A stretch of 64,000 bases of DNA. Source: Scheffersomyces stipitis CBS 6054 (lineage: Eukaryota > Ascomycota > Pichiomycetes > Serinales > Debaryomycetaceae). The stretch spans positions 1,426,001-1,490,000 of the forward strand of contig NC_009043.1 of assembly GCF_000209165.1 (NCBI RefSeq), written 5' to 3'. Made by a program: the position numbers and the translations under genes. This document shows, piece after piece, positions 27,384-36,884 of this stretch. Below the pieces are notes generated by a model. It had not been told where the DNA came from, searched no databases, and saw only the letters and a list, made by a program, of their open reading frames with translations. Each line of letters starts with the position of its first letter. Positions within the stretch are counted from its first letter, which is position 1.

Positions 27384-30300
27384 TTGGCTACAGAGATTGC
27401 TGCTTATCTTTCAGAGAAAGAACTTTCCATCACCTTTACGGACCAGCAGGCGTTGAGCCACAAGCTCCGTGAGCTTATTCTCAAGTGTATGAAGCCTGAC
27501 GTTCAGTCATTGTTCACGCACTACTCTCTGGGTGTCGAAACTTGGAAGGCTGTCGAAACCAAGTATGCGATCGCCAGCTCTAGGGATGCGGTCAGTTATC
27601 TCAAGTACTTATTTGGTCGCCTTGCTGATCCGACCATTACGACTGAAGCTGGGTTCTTGATTGCTAAGAAGTTGAGATCGTTTATGACTAAGTACGACAA
27701 TGACTCCATGGACGCGCTCCTCTTCCTTTATGGCACGGGGAACTCCAAGGTGAGAGATCTATTCTTTTCTCAAGTTCGCCTGACTCCCACTGTGACTGCG
27801 GACGAAGTTCTCAATTTCTTTGCTTATCATGATGAGCTTACTCCACCTGCCACGTCCTCCGCCTTGCTTGTCCTGTCCTCATCTCAATCTGCTTATGCCC
27901 TTACCTCATTGTCTTCACCTTTGGGTCCTGTCACCAGGAACTTGATCAAGGCTAAAGGTACGGATCTGATTTGGCAGCTTGATTGCTACAACTGCTATGG
28001 GTGTGGTCACATGGCCAAGAACTGCCCTGCTCCTTATCGTGAGGGTGAAGTTCCTCGTATGGCTTCTCGTTTCGGTCCTGGCGGTCCAGGAAAGCACCGC
28101 AGGAAGCACGGCTCTCGTCCAAAGCCTGTTGCTCATTATGCTCTCGCTGATGATGCTCTGACTTTTGGTTTTGACCAGCCCGGTGCTTATTATGCTCATC
28201 TCGCTCACTACACCCACTATGCTCTCTTGGCTTCTTCTTCCTCTGCCAGCTTTATTTTTGATTCAGGTGCTTCTACCCACATTTGTAACGATAGAAGTCT
28301 CTTCCATGACATCGTTCCTCACTCTGGTTCTGTCATGAACGCCGGTCACGAGCCTCTCTCGATTGCCGGTCGTGGTACTCTTGTGTTTGATCTCCATGGT
28401 CAGAAGATTCGGGTGTTCAATGTTCTTTACGTTCCTGACTGTACTCAGAATCTTCTTTCCATCCTGGCTGTAACTACTACTGGTGACAAACTAGTTATCT
28501 CTCATGATGACATTGTTCGCCTTAAGTATGGCCAACTTGCTACCAGAGACCTGAGAAATCTTTACTTGCTGTGTCTCAAAATTGTCCGCCCCTCGACTGT
28601 CTCGCGGGCTAACCACTCTGCCTACTCGGCCCCCGCTCCTGTTACGGTCGCTGCTCCTGCTGCGGACGCTGGTGTGGCACCAATTTCTGCCTCTGCTCTT
28701 GTCCATGCTCGCCTTGGCCACCCTTCTCCGACTGTCGTTCGTCTGGCCTTGAAATATCCGAACATGCCTCGCACGGCTGTTCACGACTCGATTTCATGTG
28801 AAGCATGTCTTAGCTCCAAGAGCACTCGGGTTATTCCCAAAACGACCACCGGCCCAGTCACATCTGCTCCCTTGCAACTTCTTCACTGTGATTTGTCCGG
28901 TCCTCATGCCGGTGGTCCCTCCTCGTTGTTTTATTTTTGTATTCTTCTTGACGACTTTACTCGCTTCAAGGCTGTTGGCCCTCTTCTCAAGAAATCGGAT
29001 GCTGCGGACTTCATTATCAAAGTTATTAAGGCATGGACAAAACACTTCTCCAGTCGTGGTGGCTACCGTGTCTGTAACTTTCGTTCTGACAATGGAGGTG
29101 AGTTTGTCAATCTGACGCTTACTTCATTCTTTGCGGCAGAAGGTATCCAGACCCAGCTCACTGTGCCTGGTAACTCACATCAAAATGGACGTGCTGAAAG
29201 AGCGATTCGCTCCGTTCTTGATAAAACGCGTACCATGATCACTGCGAGCTCTCTTCCTTCGCACCTCTTCCCGCATGCACTCCAACATGCTGCATTTCTC
29301 CTAAACAGGCTACCAACACCTGTTCTCCAAAATCGCTCGCCATTTGAACTCTGGCATGGCGCGAGGCCTATCTTATCTCAACTTAAAGTGTTTGGGTGTG
29401 CTGCCTTTGTGAATGTTCCACCCAATCACCGTCAACTGAAGTTGGTCGCTCGTGCAATCAAGGGTGTTTATCTTGGATCTGATCCGTTTCGGAAAGCTCA
29501 TCTTGTTTATGATCTCGCTACCAGACAAGTGATTACCTCTTCTCATGTTCGGTTCCAGGAAAATGTCTTTCCTTTTGCTAGACCTCTGACGTCTACTGCT
29601 GTGTCGGCTACCTCCATTGGTGGTGGAGGTAGTGGTGGTGGAAGTTTCCCTTCTATTCTGGCACCTGCTCCAGGCCTCACTCAGGGTCCTCGTGTGTCTC
29701 TGCCCCCATCTCCTTCGCCTCCATCCACGCCATCTGGCAGTACTGTTGCTCAATCGCCAGGTTCATCTGCAGCTCTGTCGTCTGTTTCGGCACCGGTCTC
29801 TCCTGCTGCATCTACTACTCCTCTGTCGCAGCCTCCGTCGACTCCTACGCCGGTGCCTTCTCCTATTCTGGTACCTTCTCCTACTCCGGTACCTTCTTCT
29901 GCTCCGGTACCTTAATGAAATCTACGAAGTTAAGAAACTTCTCCTGAACAAGTTCAAGATGAAGGATCTTGGATTGGCACGCAAATTCCTAGGAATCAAC
30001 ATAGAACAGGGCCCTGATGGGATCACAGCAAATCTTTCTGACTCCATCAAGAAAACGTTGGAGGAATTAAATCTTGAAGAGCTCAACAGCGTGAAAAGTC
30101 CTATTATTCAGGGACAGCATCTAAACCAGAAATCCAAACCCTGCGATGCAACAATTTACAGAAGCATAGTAGGAAAGCTTCTTTACGCTAGCAATACCAT
30201 TCGAGGTGATATTGCGTATATTGTTGGAATGTTAAGTCGGTACCTCAACGAACCAACAGAGGTAACTCTAACTGCCGCCAAACATGTTCTCCGCTATCTA

Positions 30301-30821
30301 AAGGGAACACAGAAACTTGGTCAGCACTACACAAACATAAACGATCTACAAGTGTTTGTTGACTCAGACTGGGGAAGTGATAGCAGTGACAGGAAATCAA
30401 TCAGTGGGTATGCCATCAAGTATGGGGGAAGCCTAATCTCTTGGAAATCCAAGAAACAAACCACCACAGCATTGTCGACCACTGAAGCTGAGTACATGGC
30501 CCTCGCCACAGTTATCAAAGAAGTTATCTGGCTAATAACATTCTTCAGAGAACTTCACATCCCAATATCACTACCAATAATGATTTGGGAAGATAACACC
30601 TCGTGTATCAAACTCAGCGAACATCCTGTACACCACGAACGTACGAAACACATAGATATTGCTATCGCTTCATCCGTGGCAAAATCATAGACAATATTGT
30701 CAAACTTCGCCAAATCAAATCTGCCGACAACGTTGAAGACATGTTTACAAAAGGACTACCACGGGTAGCCTTCCAACAAGTTAATCGAACTATCAAGAAT
30801 GGAACTAACATAATAAAATGA
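27384..30821 (+). pseudogene. Gag-Pol of copy 3c with large internal deletion and frameshift
   Basis: The frame is open from gag (LATEIAAYLSEKE) through zinc knuckle, protease (DSGAS) and integrase (RSDNGGEF, NGRAERAI) into the SSAPVP repeats, where it stops at 29913-29915. At 29914 the sequence jumps to the late reverse transcriptase region (NEIYEVKKLL). Compared with 3b about 1.9 kb is lost, including the YVDD active site. RNase H follows in another frame. One base is missing at about 30660 (TKHIDI then RFIRGK in a new frame). The C-terminal end is diverged. The copy cannot make its own reverse transcriptase. Confidence 0.88.
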
Positions 30822-30840
30822 CCATTGGATTAAGGGGGGA

Positions 30841-31228
30841 TGTTGAATATGCTGATATCAAACCTAAAGGCATATTCTATACTATTTTTAATCCAATGCG
30901 TTAACTTTACAAGTGCAGGATTTGCAGCCATTTAGACATAATTGTGCCACACATAAAGATGTTGATATCATCTACCAATAAGAAACGATTATGTTTAATT
31001 AATCTGAAATTGCTAATCTTGCCTCATTTCATCCTAATGTGGCGTCGGCCTATGGTAGGATTGGAATCTATTTAAGGGGGTCTTACTCCCCCTTCTCCTT
31101 TCTAACTTTCTATAACTTTTTTTCTTGTATATGGAAATTATCTATCTTAAATAAGTTAGCAATTTACTATCCTACATAATGAACAATCTGATTCAATCTA
31201 CGGAGCTTTCAAAGCAATCAGTTCAACA
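30841..31228 (+). repeat. 3' LTR of copy 3c (388 bp)
   Basis: Recognisable as family 3 (TGTTGAATATGCTG...GTTCAACA) with many substitutions and small indels relative to 3a/3b, so it is an older subtype. It marks the right edge of the recognisable retrotransposon nest. Confidence 0.88.
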
Positions 31229-31404
31229 AATTTGATATAAGTATAAACTTATTCAAAACTTTGAGTATTCCACCTTTCTCATATATCTCAGAGTTGCTTA
31301 CACATCAGTGCCGCTTAAGTTGCGTCTTGTGCGTTGCTGAAAAATATTTCCTCATCTAAAACATTATTTCTTTCATTCGCAGTTTCTTGTTAAATAACTA
31401 AATT

Positions 31405-31911
31405 TCAATCTATTGGAATACTCTAGATTCCCAAAAGTGGCTCAAGCAGATTAGATGGTATTTTATTGACTCCTTTTCTGTATATTGTATAGTCACGGGA
31501 GGAATTAATTGAACGGATTCATCCAACAAATCTATCCTTTTGAAGCTTGTCTCTCCTGATTTTCCTTCAATGAGTCCCACAATTGTTCAATGGATTGATT
31601 TCTGGTGAATATAGGGCTAGATATAGTACGCTACATCGACGAGCTGAAGCAGTTCTTCGACTCTTTCATTTTTATGAATGGGTGAGCATCGTCCATTGCT
31701 AGATAAGAATTCTCTAGCTATTTCTACAGTAAGGAAGATCTTGAAATGGCTAGCAACTGTTCCGTTTAACAGTGTCTGGGGGTAACTATAATGCAACCTA
31801 TGCCTCATTCTTGCTGATTGTTTCGATGTTGGACTGAAACTTAAATAGACAACATCATAAGAACATACATCTTCCCATTGAACGACCTTTGGAACCAGCT
31901 GTTGGGGCTAC
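31405..31911 (-). pseudogene. Frameshifted coding relic of unknown family
   Basis: The minus strand holds a run of about 90 open codons (31611-31911; segments PKVVQWEDVC, YPQTLLNGTVASHFKIF, REFLSSNGRCSP, ERVEELLQLVDVAYY) ending in a stop. It continues after a frame change as PIFTRNQSIEQLWDSLKENQ, and after a second change as RIDLLDESVQLIPPVT...SHFWESRVFQ. Protein-like composition continuing across frames suggests a decayed gene, not chance ORFs. I do not recognise the family. It sits against the retrotransposon cluster, which may have inactivated it. Confidence 0.4.
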
Positions 31912-32021
31912 AACTGCTGGGTGTTGAAATGGTCTCCAATTGAAGTGGGACTTCCTAATGACTGATCATTTTTCTTTTTCTTGACGCTGCAACTGTTTAG
32001 ACAAGGCCTGCAATTTGCCAA

Positions 32022-32230
32022 GATGGATATACAGTTAATTCTTGATAATGACTTCGATTTCTAATCATTCTTCTGATTTTGGAGAATATCCTAGCATATT
32101 ACGTTGTTATCACCCCTTATCTCGCTCTTTATTCATATCCTTATCTCCCCCTAGTCTTATCTTCAGATATCTAATTTCATTAGGTATAAGTAATATTCCG
32201 TAAAAAGGGGGGTCTGAATCACCAGTGATA
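32022..32230 (-). repeat. Degraded family-1 LTR relic
   Basis: The reverse complement aligns to the second half of the 1a LTR through shared blocks: AGGGGGAGATAAG, AGATAAGGGG, TAGGATATTCTCCAA, ATCAGAAGAAT and CATTATCAAGA. Identity is roughly three quarters by eye. Neither TG nor CA terminus is preserved. It is much older than the copies to the left. Confidence 0.7.
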
Positions 32231-33381
32231 GAACTGTATTTGAGAATTTCCAATGATACTGCATATAACCCGATTGCTGGTACGGAGTTTTTAATTTAAT
32301 TAAACTATATACTAATTACACTTATATATAATAATAGTATATGTTATATACATATTTATACTAAGATAAGGGTATATATTTTATATATTATTTAAAGTAT
32401 AAATATACCCGCAGCATTTAACATAAGTAACATACAAAATGAAGAATGTACCTTGAACGAGGCATATTGGCGTTCTAGAAAGTTATTTATTTTGTTTCAA
32501 AGTTAGAATAGTTTCGCAATTGAAGACTAATAAAGTTCCAAATAAGATAATAAAAGTTCGCTGAAACACGGGAATAGGCATGTTGAAGTCAAAAAATGAG
32601 ATTGCGGAAAAATATGTTCACTAATGAAGAAGATGACATAACTAAAAACTAAAGCAATAGCTACAGCTATTGGAATGAGGTTTCGACGATGCATATTTGA
32701 ACTTAGCAGATGGTAATAGGCAAGAATTACAATTAAATGTCAATAGTAAAGTATGCGCCAATTCTTTGGTTTGTAGTTATCTGATAGAGAAACATATCAA
32801 AAACAAAATGAATTTGAACGACAAATTCCACTTATTGAAGTGATTCTAAAGTGGATTTTCTTGAGGGCGTATTCAAAGCATTGAACTGAGTGGTCAATAC
32901 AATCACGGATATGCTCAGTAGGAATTGTGTTAGCAGTTTCACGAATTCATTTTGATACCGTATCTTTTAGCACTTTTGCCATTTCTTGCCGTCTTAATTT
33001 CTACTCTTAAGCATCTTCTCTCCAAAGGTAAGCGCATTCTTTGGCAATAGTAAAGTGTTTTTTAGAAGTTAGAAAACGTGAAGTCTAGGCCATAATTTGT
33101 ATGACTTCAGCGCCAACGCAAAATCCGCAATGGGCGAAATCTTGTTTAGTGGGCAGGGGCGAGCTTTGGTTGGAAAATACTGTACCTCAAAGTCGCCTGA
33201 ACAACAGTGTGGCACATTTAGTGTCCTTTTTTGTATGGTTCACTTATGTTCATACTCAATCTTATTCTTTGTAAAAAAGTGGACAACAGACCAGAGGCAA
33301 GTTACCAGCTTAAATTGGCTATGCTAGAACGGAAGATTCCTTTCCAAAAAGTCCAGCTTCAATCTTTTTTAAAAGCTTAAT

Positions 33382-35271
33382 CTAAATATTAAGATTACTC
33401 CCTCGATTATTAAGTTGATGTTCAACTTTAGAAATCCAAATTACCGCTGATTGAAATATCTCATTTCTTATATGTTGCTCTCCGTCTGCATTACCTGGTT
33501 CAGCATGTGTATAGGACAGTAAAATTCCAAAGCAATTGACCAACTTTTGTAGTAATTTCTTATTTGCACATAGGACAGACTCTTCCTCTTCCATGGTAAG
33601 TTCTTCAGGACCATGCGTTGGCTGTTTCGTTCTACCATTCGATATTGAATTGAATGTATCACCCTGGTAAATTATCCTTCGGTGGAGTAGCAACGGTAAT
33701 AAAATAATATCTCGAAATGCAAGGAGTATTATGTTTTCAATTTCAATTGGATGTTGAATACTTGTTAGACGCTGAATTGAGATCTCATGGAAGATTTTCT
33801 GAAGTGGAAGAAATATGCTAAGCAAGTAGAAGCGGATCTTACAATTGAAATAATCCCACATCATAGATATCTTTGACCAAGAAAGTATTACATTGACGAC
33901 GGGCTTGGACTTGTTCTGAAGTGTTGAACTCAATATATTGTCATATGTTTTAGTTTCAAAGTTGTTAAAGTCTCTCTGAAATACAATCATCGATTTTGTA
34001 AAAAATGTGAAAAGGTCTTGGGAAATCTCTCTTATCTTGAAGTCATCCAAGCTGTCTCCTATTTCTTCTCGTATTGAAATAGAACTTGAAGAAGCAACGC
34101 TGATTAATCTATTGGATTTCGATTTTACTTTTTGTGTTCTATTCACAGGACTCCCTGTTGAAGAATCGTAGGGCAATCCACTGCTAATGTCGCTTAAATA
34201 ATTCTCTTTAATGAAATTTGCAACATCCTCGACCGTATACCCCGTGTGTGGATGAAGGACCCCATTCAGTAATCTTTTTTGCTGAGATGCCAAAAAGAGC
34301 GGCTTGGTAATATATAGTAGGTTACTAAAGAACCTGCTATTCTTCTTTCCAAAGTCCATTTGGTAATTACTCAAGTACTCATTGTCACAATCATGTTCAC
34401 TCATAATTCCCAAACCTACTTCAGCATTTTGCTGTTTGTGCGTCTTGCTTGGAACAAATTGATCAGATATCATCAACTTTTTATGAATATCAAGAAACGA
34501 AGAATGGTCGTTGAGTCCGTCCATTTCATCAACAGAGTAATTGGGATCTGTGAAATTATAAATCATTGCAAAGTTCACATCGGTAATGTAGGAGTTTGAA
34601 TTATTTGAAGACAAACTCACTGTAGTCCTTGTAGGATTGTTCATTTTCAGTTGGTTTGGTGATTCTTCTTTTGATGCAAGTATCGAATTTTCTCCTGAAA
34701 CTTGTGAATTGCTGTGGGACCTGTGGAATAGACTGTGGAATGTGGACACTGGCGAACTCATGGAGTTCTTTCTATTTGAATAGTTACTTGGATCATCTAT
34801 CAGAGTTGAACTTAAAATCTTCTTGGAAACTCTTAATCCATGATGGCCATTCGTTTGGATACTCAAGTCGGGCTTATTCGATGTAGTTTTGCCGGCAAAC
34901 TTCAATTTTGACTTGGGTAGCCTGAATTTAGCACCGTTGGTTTTCTTTGATTCCGAAACCAAGGTAGAAACGTCGTCATCACTATTATTAAATACGCTCT
35001 CTTCTTCTCCTTGCCCATGAGGTTGTTGAAAAACATTTGAAACAGATCGGTTTCTTGTAAATAGTCTAGTTAATGGGTTTGTCTTAGATGTTGCTGAACT
35101 TGCAGTTGAAATCAGGGAGGTATTAGTGTTTAGCTTTTTTAGGTTCGTGAATCCTACACTAGAAATTTGTGAGCTCATGATTGACGATTGATTGATTTGA
35201 ACATTAGATGAATTTGAGTTATTGGCATGTATGTAGAATGGTGAACTTTGTCCGTGAGAGCTAGTTTCCAT
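33382..35271 (-). CDS. BIT61: BIT61/BIT2-like TORC2 subunit (HbrB/PRR5 family), 629 aa
   Basis: The N-terminal ~300 residues are low-complexity, rich in Ser/Asn/Thr and probably phosphorylated. The C-terminal part (about 410-610) resembles the HbrB/PRR5 domain: a helical region with FFTKSMIVFQRDFNNFETKTYDNIL, SWSKISMMWDYFNCKIRFYLLSIFLPLQ and IEIENIILLAFRDIILLPLL. The W-DYF...LPLQ and LAFRD-LLP blocks are typical of this family. In S. cerevisiae Bit61 and Bit2 are accessory subunits of TOR complex 2 at the plasma membrane, acting on actin and sphingolipid signalling through Ypk kinases. The start at 35271 is the first ATG; a 26-bp tandem repeat lies immediately upstream. The assignment rests on recognition of the C-terminal blocks only. 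Confidence 0.75.
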   Translation of the reverse strand: METSSHGQSSPFYIHANNSNSSNVQINQSSIMSSQISSVGFTNLKKLNTNTSLISTASSATSKTNPLTRLFTRNRSVSNVFQQPHGQGEEESVFNNSDDDVSTLVSESKKTNGAKFRLPKSKLKFAGKTTSNKPDLSIQTNGHHGLRVSKKILSSTLIDDPSNYSNRKNSMSSPVSTFHSLFHRSHSNSQVSGENSILASKEESPNQLKMNNPTRTTVSLSSNNSNSYITDVNFAMIYNFTDPNYSVDEMDGLNDHSSFLDIHKKLMISDQFVPSKTHKQQNAEVGLGIMSEHDCDNEYLSNYQMDFGKKNSRFFSNLLYITKPLFLASQQKRLLNGVLHPHTGYTVEDVANFIKENYLSDISSGLPYDSSTGSPVNRTQKVKSKSNRLISVASSSSISIREEIGDSLDDFKIREISQDLFTFFTKSMIVFQRDFNNFETKTYDNILSSTLQNKSKPVVNVILSWSKISMMWDYFNCKIRFYLLSIFLPLQKIFHEISIQRLTSIQHPIEIENIILLAFRDIILLPLLLHRRIIYQGDTFNSISNGRTKQPTHGPEELTMEEEESVLCANKKLLQKLVNCFGILLSYTHAEPGNADGEQHIRNEIFQSAVIWISKVEHQLNNRGSNLNI

Positions 35272-35280
35272 AATTGCCTT

Positions 35281-35330
35281 GTGTCAGTTGTGTTTGGTTC
35301 AATAATGTGTCAGTTGTGTTTGGTTCAATA
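35281..35330. repeat. Two-copy 26-bp tandem repeat upstream of BIT61-like gene
   Basis: Two adjacent units beginning GTGTCAGTTGTGTTTGG (35281-35306 and 35307-35330) match at the 24 bases they share. They lie 10 bp upstream of the start codon, so they are probably in the 5' untranslated region. Confidence 0.9.
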
Positions 35331-36884
35331 TGGATGTCTCTTCGAAATTATCCTTTATCTTGCTTGCATACAATTTTTCCTAGAATGTAAAAATGCGCTG
35401 TACAGTAAAAAACCTCCTTTAAAATGAATTTGACTTGTTAGAATTTGCTTGAACCACATAGTAAATCTCATTGAGCTCGCTCTGAAATTGATTTCATATT
35501 TGAGAATAACATGATCCCTTTCTAGCTTACTTCTCCTTCACTGATTTCATTGCTCCTGTTATCAAAAGTATGCTCCAGGTGCAAACTGCATGAGCCATAA
35601 CGTAAAATTATGATCCATTGGAAAATGTGAACCATTATTTGAGTTAGGTCTTAAAGACCCTTGAGTTTAGTGAGTTCCGAAAACATGGATGCACGTCATA
35701 CAATAAGTTTATGTATATACAATCTAGAATTTGCTCCTCCTGGATAATCGGTTTTTAAGTAGGTTCATCAAATTCAAAACTGGAAAATCTCAGGTTGAAG
35801 TGCACAACAAATTAGAAGTGATGGGAGAGGAATCTACGATACTACTTTCTTACACAACATACAAATCAAAGAGGACGTTGTAATTCTTATCCTTAGTCCA
35901 ATAAAGCACTATACATGGTCAACGAAGACTATCGGCTTATCCCAATTTAATAAGGCAACGCTTCTTGTATCATGAATGGACAAAATTATCTGTGTGCTGG
36001 AAATATGAGGCGAAAGGAAAAGATTTTGGCAAGATTAATAAGGAATATGATACAGCTCGATGGATAACATTTTCATGCTTCCCAAAGTTTTATGACTTTC
36101 TAATTGTTATCGTTGCAATTACCGATGTGAGCGCTTCACTTGGGAACATGTACTAATAGCATTGAGACTGGTCCACAAATCAGCAAACAAGAAGCTCACC
36201 AATGTTCGACAGTACCCACACACTTAGCTACTAAAAATAATGGAGAGGGTATACTTAGTATTCATATGTCAATCTCTCTCCCTCTCCCAATTTATATCAG
36301 TGACGGCAAACTCGATGCCTGTGTGATAACAAGATAATTTTTTTATCAAAATGTGGAACTTGCAATATCAGATCATGAGTAAGCTGGTGCACCGGGATGC
36401 CTTTGTTTATGATGAGATGAAGGAGTTCTTCGAATTTTATGGAGTGCCACTACAGCGTGTAGAAGTTTTTAGCTATAGCATGAATTACATGGTCTACACG
36501 CATACTGCAGTGCGGCCCTGCAACAATCATTCAAAAATAGTCTAATAAGTAAATAATTTAATGAAGCTTGGTATGACAATTGAACCATATTTCAGCTCGT
36601 GGTAAACTCTTCGTATTAGAAATTGGGGCTGGCTATTATTAAGTGAGCTCAATTTGGTAAAAATGTTACAAATTATGACGCTTTCTTATGTAATAAAAGG
36701 TATTCAATTAATCAGTTGTTCGTGCACATATCAAAAGTGTTGCATTATTCATTTCCTATTTGAGAGGTTTCGAAAACAAATAGCTCTTTACAGAGATTGA
36801 AAGCACAGAAAACATATGAAATAATATAAAACCTAGTCTCCGCAAGATTCTTTTTCCAAATTCTTTGAAATCATCACCAATAAA
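35331..36884. other. Divergent intergenic region, BIT61-like gene / chitin synthase
   Basis: About 1.55 kb that must hold two promoters. TATAAAA at 36825-36831, 54 bp upstream of the chitin synthase ATG, is a plausible TATA box. A 64-codon open frame (36351-36545) with fairly protein-like composition (HRDAFVYDEMKEFFEFYGVP) may be a gene fragment but I cannot identify it. Nothing else is recognisable. Confidence 0.5.
36825..36831 (+). promoter_or_regulatory. Candidate TATA box of the chitin synthase gene
   Basis: TATAAAA located 54 bp before the start codon at 36885, within an otherwise A-rich leader. Confidence 0.4.

Larger units (their letters stand above)
27384..31228 (+). mobile_element. 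Degenerate family-3 copy 3c, body and 3' LTR
   Basis: Plus-strand gag and pol remains run from 27384 to about 30820. A purine tract (GGGGGGA, 30834-30840) and a 388-bp 3' LTR (30841-31228) follow. The 5' part was carried away in the inverted segment (20677-21237). The 5' and 3' LTRs are very different, although LTRs are identical at insertion, so this locus is a recombinant between two family-3 elements. The flank after the LTR is AATTT. Confidence 0.87.
31229..33381. other. Junction between retrotransposon nest and gene block
   Basis: Apart from the coding relic and LTR relic listed separately, 32280-32410 is very AT-rich with many TATATA runs. From 32410 to 33381 I find no convincing gene, RNA or repeat; the longest open frames lack protein-like composition. 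I see no tRNA gene. Confidence 0.6.

Noticed and set aside
29617..30690. A 357-codon frame that could look like a fusion protein in copy 3c
   Set aside because: Its first ~100 codons are an out-of-frame reading of integrase spacer; only the part from NEIYEVKK on is real pol, brought into this frame by the deletion.
30640..30700. Programmed frameshifting in copy 3c
   Set aside because: The intact copies 3a/3b read straight through here; the one-base loss is in a conserved RNase H segment without a slippery site, so it is a mutation.
1..31228. tRNA genes near the retrotransposon cluster, as expected for Ty1/Ty3-type targeting
   Set aside because: I searched by eye for B-box-like GTTCGANNC in tRNA context and found only coding matches; the insertions are in one another, not near a visible tRNA gene.
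32280..32410. AT-rich stretch as a replication origin
   Set aside because: Base composition alone is not evidence and origin consensus differs among CTG-clade yeasts; no plasmid or replication data here.
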